Part shown: one piece after another, positions 52,286 to 63,310 of the stretch
How the letters are laid out: each line of letters begins with the position of its first letter
Numbering within the stretch: the first letter of the stretch is position 1
Source of the DNA: CAVZTA01 sp963778025
Lineage (GTDB): Bacteria > Chloroflexota > Limnocylindria > Limnocylindrales > CSP1-4
DNA: 64,000 bases
Assembly: GCA_963778025.1 (NCBI GenBank)
Contig: CAVZTA010000006.1
Coordinates: 186,001 to 250,000, forward strand
Reading direction: 5' to 3'
The notes under the pieces: model-generated
Seen by the model: only the letters and a program-made list of their open reading frames with translations
Database searches by the model: none
Told to the model about the DNA's origin: nothing
Program-made: the position numbers and the translations under genes

Positions 52286-53077
52286 ATGCCCGCCACGAGC
52301 CTCACCATCGTCCTCCCGGCGTACAACGAGGAGGCGCGCCTCGGGCCGGCACTGGATGAGCTGTTCGGGTACCTGCATCGACGTGGCGCGTCGGCACGCG
52401 ACGGTTCGCCCGGGTCCGCGGAGCTGCCGGAGGACGTGCGTGTCCTCGTGGTCGATGACGGCAGCACCGACGCCACGGGCGACCTCGTGCGCGCCCGCAC
52501 GGAAGCCGAGCTCTCGCTGATCACCGTGCGCCACGGGGGAAAGGGCGCCGCGGTCCGCGCCGGGATGATGGCCGCCGACACCGACCTGATCGTGTTCGCC
52601 GACGCCGACATGGCGACCCCGCCCGACGAGCTCGTGCCGCTGGTCGCCGCGCTCGACCGCGCGGACGTCGCCCTGGGCAGCCGGATCCAGCCCGACGGCT
52701 CGGACATGCGCAAGACCCAGCCGCCCTATCGGCGCCTGCTGGGCAAGGCGTTCCACCTGCTCGCGTCGGTGTGGGTCGTGGGGCCGGTCCAGGACACGCA
52801 GTGCGGCTTCAAGGGCTTCACGCGGCGTGCGGCGCACGACGTGTTCGCGCGCCAGCGCGTGACCAGCATCGTGTTCGACGTCGAGGTCATCTATCTCGCG
52901 CGGCGGCGCGGCTATCGGCTGGCGGTCGTGCCCATCCGCTGGTTCGATCGACGAGGGTCGCGCATGCGGCCGGGCGCGCGGCTGGCGGCGCGCGTGGCGT
53001 GGGACCTGTTCCGGATCCCGCTCCTCCATCGCGGCCTCGGTCGCGCGGTGCGAGATGAGCGGGTCGCGGAGGGCTGA
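52286..53077 (+). CDS. GT2 dolichyl/polyprenyl-phosphate sugar synthase-like glycosyltransferase
   Basis: 263 residues, GT-A fold, cytoplasmic. Expected to load a sugar from a nucleotide donor onto polyprenyl phosphate, feeding the GT-C enzymes nearby. Seen: LTIVLPAYNEEARLGPALDE, VLVVDDGSTDATGDLV, RHGGKGAAVRAGM, the DxD motif in LIVFADADMATP, and QDTQCGFKGFTRRAAHDVF, typical of the DPM1/ALG5 group. No C-terminal membrane helices. The last 23 bases overlap the next gene. Confidence 0.88.
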   Translation: MPATSLTIVLPAYNEEARLGPALDELFGYLHRRGASARDGSPGSAELPEDVRVLVVDDGSTDATGDLVRARTEAELSLITVRHGGKGAAVRAGMMAADTDLIVFADADMATPPDELVPLVAALDRADVALGSRIQPDGSDMRKTQPPYRRLLGKAFHLLASVWVVGPVQDTQCGFKGFTRRAAHDVFARQRVTSIVFDVEVIYLARRRGYRLAVVPIRWFDRRGSRMRPGARLAARVAWDLFRIPLLHRGLGRAVRDERVAEG

Positions 53078-54260
53078 CCAGGCCGGGGGCTACGCCCGGG
53101 ACGGGTACGTCGGCGGGCAGGTCGTCGGCGGTGTCGAGACGCCGGTCGAGCCGCTGTGGCTGCGGGTGCTGACCGCGCTGCTGATGATCGGGGCGATCCT
53201 CGCGCCGCTGCTGTTCGTGGGCCTCACGCTCGCCGTCGCGGGGAACACGCTGGGCTACGACTTCCTCGCCTACCACGCGGCGGCGGCGCGGGTGCTCGAC
53301 GGCAAGCCGCTGTACGACACGTCGTTCCAGGCGGCCGGCGGGTTCGGCCTCTTCTACTACCCGCCGTTCTTCGCGCCGATGATCCTGCCGGTCGGGTTCC
53401 TGCCGTCGTCAGCGGCGACGTGGGCGTGGATCGGGCTGCTGATCGGGGCCTTCCTCGTGGGCACGCGCCTGTTGCCGGTGTCGACGCGCGTGAAGCTCGC
53501 CATCGTCCTGCTCGCCGGGTTGTCGTGGCCGTTCGTGTACGCGATGAAGCTGGGACAGGTGGGACCCCTGCTGTACCTCGCGTTCGCGTGCGGCTGGCGG
53601 TGGCTGGACGAACCGCGCGTGCTGGGCGCGTCGGCGGCGGTCGGCACGGCGATCAAGCTCCAGCCGGGGCTGCTGTTCGTGTGGGCGCTGCTCAGCGGGC
53701 GATGGAAGGCCGTGCTTTGGGGCGCGCTGGTGTTGGGACTCTTCGCCGTGGCCGCGACGCTCGTGGCGGGCGCGTCTGCGTGGACCGACTTCCTCACGCT
53801 GATCCGCCGCGTGTCCGACCCGATCGCGACGGAGCACAACTTCACGCCGGGTGCCGTGGCGTTCCAGCTGGGCGTTCCGCGCGAGCTCGCGAGCGTCCTG
53901 CAGGTGGTCACGTCCGTGGCGGCCGTCGCGCTGGTCATCTGGGCCGCGCGGCGTGCCGAGCCGGACGCCGGCTATCTCGATCACGGTGGTCGCGTCGCAG
54001 CTGGTCTCGCCGATCCTGTGGGACCACTACGCGATGCTGCTGCTGCTCCCCGTGGCCTGGCTGCTCGAGCGGCGGCAATGGTGGGCGGCCGTCGGTGCCG
54101 CTGGTGACGGCGGTCGTCCTGGTCGGGACGACGCCGTCCTTCGTCTATCCGCTGCTGTTCGTGATCGTCGCGGTGGCCGTCGCCTGGCTGGGGCGCGATC
54201 CCGGCGTACCAGCGCGACATGCCGGACTCGCTGCGGGAGGCGCTATCGCGGGGAACGTAG
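53055..54260 (+). pseudogene. GT87-like membrane glycosyltransferase, three frame changes
   Basis: Starts with MSGSRRADQAGG and has helices ALLMIGAILAPLLFVGLTLA, the loop YDFLAYHAAAARVLDGKPLY and FYYPPFFAPMILPVG, and ATAIKLQPGLLFVWALLSGR in altered form. The first about 310 residues are intact in frame 0. From 53.97 kb homology continues in frame 1 (ITVVASQLVSPILWDHYAML), then frame 2 (LVTAVVLVGTTPSFVYPLLF), then frame 0 (PAYQRDMPDSLREALSRGT) to a TAG at 54258. This is the first of an unbroken series of disrupted genes to the window end. Confidence 0.65.
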
Positions 54261-54337
54261 AGCGCTCCGTGGGAAACCCCTTTGCCGCGGGCGGTGTGAT
54301 CAGCCGCGAGGTCGCTCTGGCATGCTTGGAATTCGTG

Positions 54338-55263
54338 GTGAGCACGCCGCGCATGGTGTTCGTAGTCCTGCGGTGGAAGAGGGCCGAGCCTGTCTCCAAG
54401 CTTTGCTCGACGAGGGCCACCGGCCCGCGGGGCTCATCACGCTTCCGGGAATTCGACTCATCGCGCAGACGTCGGGTGGGGTTCTCTTCGACGACCTTGC
54501 CCGCGAAGCACAATTCCGTCGGATTGTCAAGACCGCGGATCTGAAGTCCACCGACCAGATCAGTCAGCTGGCGGCGCTCGAGCCAGACCTCGTCATCGTC
54601 GTCGGCTGGACGCGGCTCTTGAGCCGGGAGGCGATCGCGCTGCCCCGCCTCGGAACGGTCGGGCTTCCAGGCCGCGAGCCTCCAGCTCCGCGTTGTCGCG
54701 CGGCGGGCGCCGGTGAACTGGGCGATCATCGAAACGGCGAACGGTCGACCGGGAACACGATGATCTTCCTGGATGAGGGCGTAGACACCGGCGACATCAT
54801 CGATCAGCAGGCGATCGAGATCACGGAACAGGACGACTGCGCGACGCTCTACCGGAAGGTCGCCGAGGCCGGGACCCGCATGCTGTTGGCGCACCTTCCT
54901 GCGCTCCAGTCGGGCACCGCACCAAGAGCGCCGCAGGATGATCGGCTCGCCACCGTGATGCCCAGGCGCCGGCCGAGGATGGGCTGATCGACTGGTCGCG
55001 ATCGACCCGGCAACTCTACGACTGGGTCCGTGCTCTGACCACCCGTATCTCGGTGCGGCATTGATGCCGAGCCGATCGACGCGACCTCGACGTCAGGAAG
55101 TACGGATGCCGTCATGAGTGCACAAGATCAGGGGGGTCGGATGGCGATCGCAACGGGCGACGGTTGGCTGCTCCCGGGAGCCGTCCAGGTGGATGGCGAA
55201 CCTGAGCGAGGGAACGAGGCGCTTCGGCCCTTTGTCGCGACGCGTCTCGGTGTCGCGGCATGA
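54338..55263 (+). pseudogene. Formyltransferase (Fmt/sugar N-formyltransferase type), several frame changes
   Basis: 10-formyltetrahydrofolate-dependent formyltransferase fold. Start GTG 54338 (VSTPRMVFV); then in another frame AVEEGRACLQALLDEGHRPA, LEPDLVIVVGWTRLLSREAI, a broken substrate loop readable as APVNWAII in a shifted frame, and NTMIFLDEGVDTGDIIDQQ. The Fmt C-terminal-like part MAIATGDGWLLPGAVQVDGE ends at TGA 55261-55263, overlapping the next ATG. Methionyl-tRNA formyltransferase is possible, but the polysaccharide neighbours make a UDP- or dTDP-aminosugar formyltransferase equally likely. Confidence 0.6.
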
Positions 55264-55916
55264 AGATCCTCGTAGTGGCGGCACATCCGGACGACGAGTT
55301 GCTCGGACTGGGTGGTTCGCTGCTGCGCCACGGGCGCAAGGTGATGACCTGTTCGTGTATATCGCGTGCGCGGGAACAAATCTCCGCTATGGGCGCGACG
55401 CCACCAACGAACTTCTCCGAGCAAGCCGCGCGGTCGCAGAGCGGCTTGGCGCTTCGCTGACCCTGGGAGAGCTGCCGGACCAAGGGTTGGACACGGTGTC
55501 CCTCTGAACATCATCTCGCCGATCGAGCGGCTCATCCAAGAGAACGGACCCGAACTGTTGTACATCCACCACGGCGGCGACGCTAACCGCGACCATCGTC
55601 TCCTGGCCGAGGCCGCGTTGATTGCGGCACGACCGCCTTCCGCACCATACAGATCCGCCGCATCCTGGCCTTCGAGACACCGTCCTCGACCGAGTGGAAC
55701 GCCGGTATCGCAGCGGCCTTCGAGCCAACGCGCTTCATGGATATCACCTCGACCATCGACGAAAAGCTGGAGGCTTTCGCCGTCTATGCCAGCGAGGTCA
55801 GACCGTCGCCGCACCCCCGCTCACTCGCGGCGTTGCGCTCGCGGGCGGCCTACTGGGGCTCCGCCGTAGGGATCGCGTGCGCCGAGCCGTTCGTGGTGAT
55901 CAGGGAACTCGAATGA
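55260..55916 (+). pseudogene. PIG-L/LmbE family N-acetylglucosaminyl deacetylase, frame changes
   Basis: Zinc deacetylase of GlcNAc-containing glycolipids or sugars. ATG 55260 gives MKILVVAAHPDDELLGLGGS with the metal motif AHPDDE. Homology then passes through other frames: DLFVYIACAGTNLRYGRDAT, NIISPIERLIQENGPELLYI, and HHGGDANRDHR (second metal site). It returns to frame 0 for RRILAFETPSSTEWNAG and the end AYWGSAVGIACAEPFVVIRE. At least three indels. ATGA overlaps at both ends tie it to its neighbours. Confidence 0.7.
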
Positions 55917-56520
55917 CCGGTGGGCGGATGTGCTCCTGGCCGGCGTCGGCTTGGTCGCGCTGTCGCCGGTCCTGGCGTTGATCGCGTTGTGGATCCGCCT
56001 CGACTCCGACGGCCCCGCCTTTTCCGACAGGTGCGCGTTGGACTCAACGAAAGACCCTTCCTCATCGTGAAGTTCCGGACGATGACCGTCGAAGCGGGAC
56101 GCCGTCCGAGCCTGATGCGTAGATCAGAACGATGAATCGGATCGCGCGCGTAGGTCGGGCGCTCCGGCGCTCCCGGCTGGATGAGCTTCCCCCAGCTGTG
56201 GAACGTCTTGAAAGGCGACATGAGCATCGTCGGGCCCCGCGCTGAGGTGCCCGAATACGTAGCGCTCTACACGGACCGGCGACGACGGGTGCTTTCTGTG
56301 CGCCCCGGCCCTTGACCGGACCAGGGCGGCCTGCACTATGCGGCCGATCAGGAGGACCGCTTCGAGACTGCAGCCGATACCGACCGCCTCTACATCGAGG
56401 AGCTCATGCCGAGAAACTCGAGCTGGACATCGCATATGTCGAGCATCGAAGCGCACGGACCGACCTCACGGTGATCTTGGAGACCCTGCGGTTTCTGGCC
56501 GGCCATCCGGCAGCGAAGTC
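55913..56520 (+). pseudogene. Undecaprenyl-phosphate sugar-phosphate transferase (Bac_transf), frame changes
   Basis: Initiating enzyme for surface polysaccharide (WbaP/PglC type). From ATG 55913 the conserved pieces in order are DVLLAGVGLVALSPVLALIA (membrane segment), LDSDGPAFFRQVRVGLNERP, FLIVKFRTM, SRLDELPQLWNVLKGDMSIV, GPRAEVPEYVALYTDRRR, then LHYADQEDRFETAADTD and LDIAYVEHRSARTDLTVILE. They lie in at least three frames. The 3' boundary is approximate. Length suggests the short PglC-like form without the CapD-like membrane module. Confidence 0.7.
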
Positions 56521-57502
56521 ACCGCGCGCCCGCCCGCGCGCTCGTCCTCGGCGGAGCTGGCTTCATCGGTTCGACGCTCGTCGATCGCCTGCTCACCGAT
56601 GGATGGCAGGTCGGCGCGATCGACGCCTTCGAGCCGTTCTATCCGCGCGAGCAGAAGGTTGCGAACCTCGCGTCAGCCGAGGAAGCACGCGAACTTCTCG
56701 TTCACTGAAGGGGATACGCGTGACATCGACGCGACGCGCCGTATCGGGGCCGAGTCTCTCCAGCCCGAAGTGATCTTCGACTTTGCGGCAAGGGCGGGCG
56801 TCCGAGACTCTTTGACCGATCCTTGGCTCTATATCTCGATCAACGTCGAAGGACTTCAGAACAGCCTTCGGGTCGCGGCCGAACTTGGCGCGAAGTACGT
56901 TTTCGCGTCTTCGAGTTCGGTCTACGGCGACGACGACCGCCAGCCGTTCCACGAAGATCAGATGCGGGCACGGCCGATCTCCCCCTACGGAGCGACCAAG
57001 GTCGCTGGTGAGGCGCTCGTCCACGCGCACCACGCGACGACCGGGCTTCCGGTGGCAATCGCTCGTTTCTTCACGGTGTTCGGACCTCGACAGCGACCCG
57101 ACCTTGCGATCCACAAGTTCGCGACCAACATCCTGAAGGGCGAACCCGTCGAGCTCTATGGTGAAGGACAAGCCGCTTCGCGATTACACGTATGTCGAAG
57201 ACATCGTCGACGGCTTTGTCCGCCTCGGCGCATGTCCGGACCCGTTCTTGTTGGTGAACCTCGGAAGCCACCGACCATTTGCGGTGGCAGAGCTCGTCGA
57301 TGCGATGGAGCGTATCTTCGGAGTTGAAGCGATTCGCGTGATGAAGCCTATGCAGCCAGGCGATGTGCCGGCCACATACGCGGATATCACCCGTGCGCGC
57401 GAGCGTCTGGGCTGGGAGCCCCGCACGTCGCTCGAAGCGGGACTGTCACGATTTCGAGACTGGCTGCTGTCGTTCGAAGTACGAAGATCGGTCGAGTCGT
57501 GA
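56521..57502 (+). pseudogene. NAD-dependent nucleotide-sugar epimerase/dehydratase, frame changes
   Basis: SDR-family enzyme acting on a UDP- or GDP-sugar, probably an epimerase (GalE/GlcA epimerase-like). Rossmann motif LVLGGAGFIGSTLVDRL near 56.55 kb, then (after a shift) DIDATRRIGAESLQPEVIFD, VFASSSSVYGDDDRQPFHED, the catalytic YxxxK as SPYGATKVAGEALVHAH, and RFFTVFGPRQRPDLAIHKFA. After another shift near 57.16 kb: LRDYTYVEDIVDGFVRLGAC and ARERLGWEPRTSLEAGLSRF. The start codon cannot be fixed because of an apparent indel; coordinates at the 5' end are approximate. Confidence 0.7.
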
Positions 57503-57528
57503 CAACCGTCTGCGTGGACGACGCGGAC

Positions 57529-58886
57529 TCAGATGCAACGGTGACCGCGAGCACCCGGCCCACGCCGGTCGCGATGCGTTCGCGCAACGCGTAGGGGGTC
57601 GCCGGGGCTGGTGACGGTCCGGCGTCCAGCTGGGATGTCGGGCGGACCATCGAGCGCTGACGTCACGGCGGCACTGACGCGGTCAATCTGCGATGTCGTC
57701 ATTCCCGGCCAGATCGGCAAGCTGATGGCACCGGCGTAAGCGCGTTCGGCGTTCGGCAGGTCGCCTGGGCGATAGCCCATCGAGCGGTAGAGCGGGTGAA
57801 GGTGCAACGGGATGAAGTGGACGCTGGTCCACACGCCGACCCGCTTCAGTCGTTCGATCACCCGCGCACGTCGCGCGGCGAGCGGCCGCAGCGGGCGGGA
57901 GGATGGGACCCCGGGTTCATCATCGTCACCCGCACGGCCCTTCGCGTCAGTGAGGCGAATCACAAAGAGGTGCCACGCATGCTCATCGTCCTGGCCCTCG
58001 GGTGGCAGCGTCGACGCCGGCCGTCGCGATAGCGCCGCGAGACACTCGCGATATCGATCGGCGATCGCGGTCCGTCGACGCTTCAGGTCATCAGCTCGCG
58101 CCAACTGCACTCGACCGATCGATGCCGCAAGGTCGCTCAGGTTCTCTTTGAAGCCAGCGTCCTCGATTTCGTAGTACCAGGTTCCCGCGGCGCTGTATCG
58201 CTTCCACGCATCTCGGCCGATGCCATGAAGACGCATCGAGCGCGCGCGTGCCGCAAGGCGATCATCCGCCGTCACGAGCATCCCGCCTTCGCCGGTCGTG
58301 ATCGTCTTCGTGGCGTAGAAGCTGAAGGCGCCCACCGCGCCGAGCGTTCCGGCCAGTCGGCCACCTGCCGAAGCGACCGGCGAAGGGAAGGCGTGTGCGA
58401 CATCCTCGACGATCGGGCGGTACGCGTGCCCTGGCGGCGTAGCGTCAGCCAAGGCTGACACGACCGACGGCCAATCGACCGGCAGACCGCCGACGTGGAC
58501 GACCTCGACCGCCTTCGTCCGCGGCGTGACGGCCGCCGCCATCGACGTCCGGGTCGATGTTGGCTGTCTGAGGGTCAACGTCGACGAGGACCGGCGTGGC
58601 CCCGCGATAGAGGATCGTCTCAGCGGAGGCTGCGAACGTGTAGGTCGGCACGATGACTTCGTCATCGCGCGCGACTCCCAGCGCCTCGAACAGCGATCCT
58701 GCAATGCGCCGTCGCGGAAGCGAGGGCGACCGCGTGTGGCGAACCCACTACGGCCGCGAACTCCTCCTCGAATGCTGCGACCTCCGGACCAGTGGTCAGC
58801 CAGCCGGACTCGAGGACCCTGAGCACGGCGGTGCGCTCGTCGAGTCCGATTTCGGCCCGATGGAACGGGATGGGCTCGTCGCTCAT
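57529..58886 (-). pseudogene. DegT/DnrJ/EryC1-family sugar aminotransferase, frame changes
   Basis: PLP-dependent aminotransferase making amino sugars on nucleotide carriers. ATG 58886 gives MSDEPIPFHRAEIGLDE and VLESGWLTTGPEVAAFEEEF. Frames then change: PTYTFAASAETILYRGATPV, VEDVAHAFPSPVASAGGRLA, the PLP lysine in FSFYATKTITTGEGGM, FKENLSDLAASIGRVQLARA, and SVHFIPLHLHPLYRSMGYRP. Homology fades near 57.6 kb and the stop at 57529 may not be native. The start overlaps the end of the dehydratase gene (ATGA). It would follow the CapD-type dehydratase reaction in aminosugar synthesis. Confidence 0.7.
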
Positions 58887-60956
58887 GCGGTCGCGGCCCC
58901 GATCCCGCGGGCTGGCTTCCAGTCGGCGCAGCGTGTCGAAGAGCACTTGACGCGCCCGATCGTGGTCGCCGCGGATCCCGACCTGCGCCAGCTCGTCGAT
59001 GATGGCCAGCACGTCCTGGCGCGCCGACGACGGATCGGTACGGACACGAAGGACCTTCGGGTGGCGCGTCGCCTGGGTCTGCTCGTCGTCGTAGAACAGC
59101 GATTCGTGCAGCTTCTCGCCGGGCCGCAGGCCGATGTACTCGACCGGGACCGATGTCGGGATCCCGGCCAGCAAGCCGGGCGAGGTCGTGCGCGAGATCG
59201 AGGATCCGGACCGGCTCTCCCATGTCGAGGACGAAGAGGTCGCCCGACTGCCCCAGCAGGGCTCCCTCGAGGATCAGCCGCGCGGCCTCCGGGATCGTCA
59301 TGAAGAAGCGGGTCATGTCTGGGTGCGTGATCGTGAGCGGCACGCCCTCACGCAGCTGCCGCTGAAGGAGCGGCACGACAGATCCGGACGAGCCCAGGAC
59401 GTTGCCGAAGCGGACAGCCACGTACGGGCGGTTCGAACGCGATCGCGATACTCGCGGTCGCGATCTCGGCGACCCGCTTCGTCGCACCCATGACGGAGGT
59501 CGGTGCGACCGCCTTGTCTGTCGAGACGAGCACGAATCGCTCGACCCCGGCGAGTGCGGCGCGCTTCGAGGACGGCGAGCGTGCCTCCGACGTTCGTGTA
59601 GATCGCGTCGGCCGGGTGGGCCTCCATCATCGGAACGTGCTTGTACGCCGCGGCGTGGAGGACGAGGACCGGCTTTTCGACCTCCATCAGCGGCGCATCG
59701 CCTCGGTGTTCGCGACATTCACGAGGCGGTCGGCGAGCTCTGCACGGGGCGGTCCGTGTCGTGATCCCTTGCCGGAGTCGCGACGCGCGAGCATGGCAAG
59801 CTCGCGCTCGATGTCGTAGAGCGGCGCCTTCAGCCCGATCCAGCTAGGACCAATCGAGCAGGATCTAGTTCGAAAACCTGACGCGCGAGCTCCGATCCGA
59901 TCGACCCGCCAGCACCGGTCACGAGAACGGTCTTGCCGGCAACGAGGCCCCGCAGGCCACCTTCGTCGATCACGACCGGTGGACGCCGAAGGAGGTCTTC
60001 GACGCGCACCTCGCGGATCGCCGCGGTGGCTAGCCGCCCCGACACGAGGTCGGCGAGCGCCGGAAGCGTCCTCGTCTCCAATCCGAACGACTGCGGCCGA
60101 CTCCACGGCGCGTCGGACCACTTCGCCCGAGGCCGAGGGGATGGCGATGAGGAGCCGTCGCGCCGCGGTCACGCGCGCGATGTCACCAAGGCCGTTGATG
60201 GAGCCGAGCACCCGGCTGCCCCGAATCACGAGGTTCCGCTTGCGCGGGTCATCGTCGATGAAGCCGACGACGCGCATCCCGAGCCCGTCCTCGGCGAGCG
60301 CGATGGTGCGCAGGACCTGCGCCCCAGCCGCGCCGGCCCCGTAGATCAGCGTCGGGACCGGACCGGCTCCCTCGCCTTGCCAGGCTACCGCGGTTGGCGC
60401 CCGGCAGGCCGCGCCACTCGCTGCTGGCTCGGATGAGGAAACGAGAAGCCCCAAGGCCCGCGAGCGTCAGGAGACCTTCGAGCGGGAAGAACGACCGCGG
60501 AAAGTTGCCACCGTCGGTGACCGTTCCTTGGACGTCGAGCGGCACCAGGATTCCGTAGAAGACGGCGATCCCAAGCACCGTCCCGGTCACCGCCGCTGCA
60601 GTGATCCGGGCGAGCTCACCGAACGCTCGCGTAGGCCCACGCGCGCGAGTACAGACCGTACGCGGCGTTGACCGGCGGACGCACGAACAACGGGAAACAA
60701 GGCCGCCGGGAAGTACGACGAGCGCTTCTTCGCGGAATCGGAAGGACTCGAAGCGCAGCACGAACGCGCCGATGATCGCCATCCCGATCACGGCCAGATC
60801 GATCAGGAATAGGTGGCGCCCGCGGATCCGGGTCAGCATCGAACTGGTCACGGTCGTAACCACGGTCCGCAGTCTAGGCAGGGCGGTGCGCGCCAGCACC
60901 GACCCGATAGTCCGGTCGATCGGACTACGGCCCGCACGGATATCCACCGTCGACAT
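58884..60956 (-). pseudogene. FlaA1/CapD-type membrane nucleotide-sugar 4,6-dehydratase, many frame changes
   Basis: Full-length FlaA1/WbpM/PglF-type protein. From ATG 60956: an N-terminal membrane region (HLFLIDLAVIGMAIIGAFVL, ITAAAVTGTVLGIAVFYGIL), then a nucleotide-binding middle domain (LIYGAGAAGAQVLRTIALAE, VVGFIDDDPRKRNLVIRG). The SDR dehydratase follows (TVLVTGAGGSIGSELARQVF, HAAAYKHVPMMEAHPADAIY, STDKAVAPTSVMGATKRVAE, VRFGNVLGSSGSVVPLL) and ends with YIGLRPGEKLHESLFYDDEQ. At least six frame changes. The catalytic region is conserved in pieces. Likely converts UDP-GlcNAc to a 4-keto-6-deoxy sugar for the DegT enzyme. Confidence 0.7.
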
Positions 60957-61063
60957 CCCAGGTGACCGTGCCTGTGACGTCGCCAGGGCTCACGGGCCCG
61001 ATCCCCCAGATGACCCGCGGATAGCGTGAGGGCTGGTGATCAGTCCGGGTGACAGGCACGACG

Positions 61064-63195
61064 TCAACGTGCTTGGGCACGCAGGTTGACCCCGGTGATG
61101 ATGACGTAGGACCGGCTCCAGCGCAGCCAGGCTGGGGCGTCGCACGACTCGATGGCCGCCAGCCACGCCCACCGCACGGCGCGTTCATCTGGGGAAGACA
61201 TGACGAGCTCCCGGAGCCTGTCCGATGCCCCAGGTTCCCGCTTGGCCGCGCGTACCGCCATGGCCATGATCTGATCGCCGTTCGGCGCGTCCTTGGTGAG
61301 CAGCTCGGTCGCTGCGTCGGGGTCGCCCGCCCATACCAAGAGGGACGCCGCCCGGTCCACCGCGGTCGGCCCAGGGTTTGCCATGATGGCAGCAGCGGCA
61401 TCGCTGACCGCTGCGTCGCGCTCCAGCTCGAGCGCTGGCGGCAGATCCAGGCGCGCCAGTCGTCCATCAGCGATATAGGCGTCCGTGAGAGAACGCCGCA
61501 CACGATCAGCGTGCCCGTGTCGCGCCGCGAACGCGGCGGCGTTGACCATGATCAACGGGTCGCTCGGATCGCGTCGCGCGACATCATCGATGATCGTCTG
61601 CGCCTCTCCGAGACCGCCCGCGCGCTCCAGGAGGATCGCCAGGCGCAGGCGATGCTGCGGAAGATCCTCAACAGCGACGAGCCGGCGGGCGGTCGCCACC
61701 GCGTCGTCCAGGTCGCCAGTCGCGTCCATCGCGAGCAGCTCGAGGTGGCTGGCGGGCGCGAATCCCTTCGACGCACCGAGCGCGAGGGACGCATCGCGTA
61801 GTGCCGTGGACGTGTCCTCCATCGCGTACGCGGTCGTGCCCTGGGTAACCTCGAACGCGGCCTGCTCGGCACCCACAGCCGAAGGAAAGGCGGGCACTGC
61901 CAGCGCAAGTCCGACGACAGCGAGCGATCGCACGGACCTTGCGGCGGGAGGGCCACCAGCGCCCGGCTGACTCGCCGGGAACGTCAATCCGAGGACGATG
62001 AGCGCCGCCACAGCGATGCTCGTGACGTCGAATACCGCGTCGACCTGGAGCACTGGATCGTATCCGCGCCAACCCGACAATCGCAGCCACGATCAGTCCG
62101 CGATCGGCACCTTGGCGTCGCCATGCCTTGAACACCTGGCGTCCGATGAGGACGAGCGCAACGACGCCGGCGACGAGACCGACCAGTCCGACCTCCGCAC
62201 CCAGCGTAAAGATGGGGTTCAGCGCGGACGGTAGAACCAGTGATCACGTCGGCGACGGCATGGGAGAGCCGGTCGAGCGGGAACGCTCCCGGACCCCCCC
62301 GAAGATCGAGTGACCGGCCTGCCATGGTGACGGCGGAGTTGTAGGCCGACACCCGTCCCTCGTCGACGTCGCGTGCCACAGCCGGACCACAGCGGCGATC
62401 GCGATGCCCAGCACCACAACGGCTCCAAGGCCAGCCGCGGCAGTTCGTCGGATAGACCGCGCTCCGTAGCGGACCGGCGTCGCCAGAACGATCGCCGCGC
62501 AGGTGACGCCGCACGCCAGCCAGAGATCGCTCTGGACCCGACGATCAGGAGACACACGATCGCAAACCCTGCCGTCACGAATGCGGCCGTCCGTCCCGCT
62601 CTACCCATCCGCCAGAGATGAAGGAGGGCGATCGGTCCCAGCACCATCAAGAGGTCGCCGAGGTCCATTCCCGATGGTGCAAGCCCGCCGATCTGGCCGG
62701 GTCGGATCGGCAAGGTTGTCACGGGATAGCCCATGCGCAGCCACTCGACCCAAAGGATCGCGACGCGGAGGATGTAGACCGCGATCAAGACATGAACGAA
62801 ACCCGTGATCACTGCCAGCACGATCTCCCGACCACGCTCTCGCGTCTGGAGACACCAGGCGGCGATGGCAGCCCCCGCGATCAACATGGCCCGCCAGATC
62901 GCGCTGGCCGAGAGCACTCCGCCGTCGGACGCCACGGCGGACATCTCCATCGCGGCCAAGACGATCACCAACGCAGCGACAGGTGCCGTGTCGAGTCGCT
63001 GCGGGCTGACGACCACCAGGATCCAACCGCCGAGCCCGAACACGGCGAGCGGTCAGGTCACCCACCGGATGAGGAGAGCCTCGGGCGCCATGGTTCCAAG
63101 GGAAGGATCACGACCGCGGCCCCAGCGATCGCCGCAACAGCGACTGGCGGCGCCAACCACGACGCGCGCGGCCGCACACGGGCTGTCAATCCCAT
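61064..63195 (-). pseudogene. O-antigen ligase/polymerase-like membrane protein with C-terminal helical-repeat region
   Basis: From ATG 63195 (MGLTARVRPRASWLAPPVAV) hydrophobic helices run through several frames: WILVVVSPQRLD, IWRAMLIAGAAIAAWCLQTR, VLAVITGFVHVLIAVYILRV. The Wzy_C hallmark is seen near 62.3 kb as SAYNSAVTMAGRSLD followed by GAFPLDRLSHAVAD. Helices then continue to VFDVTSIAVAALIVLGLTF. The C-terminal about 250 residues are TPR-like helical repeats (AILLERAGGLGEAQTIIDDV, SLLVWAGDPDAATELL). Three or more frame changes. The stop at 61064 may not be native. Confidence 0.6.
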
Positions 63196-63310
63196 ATTCG
63201 CGTCCGCGCCCGCACCAAACCCACCGTACGCTGTTCTGACTGAGGTGAGAGCGGATACTGCGGGGCGGGCGTCTCGGCTGTCACGGTCCCGGACCTGGTA
63301 GAGGAGCACA

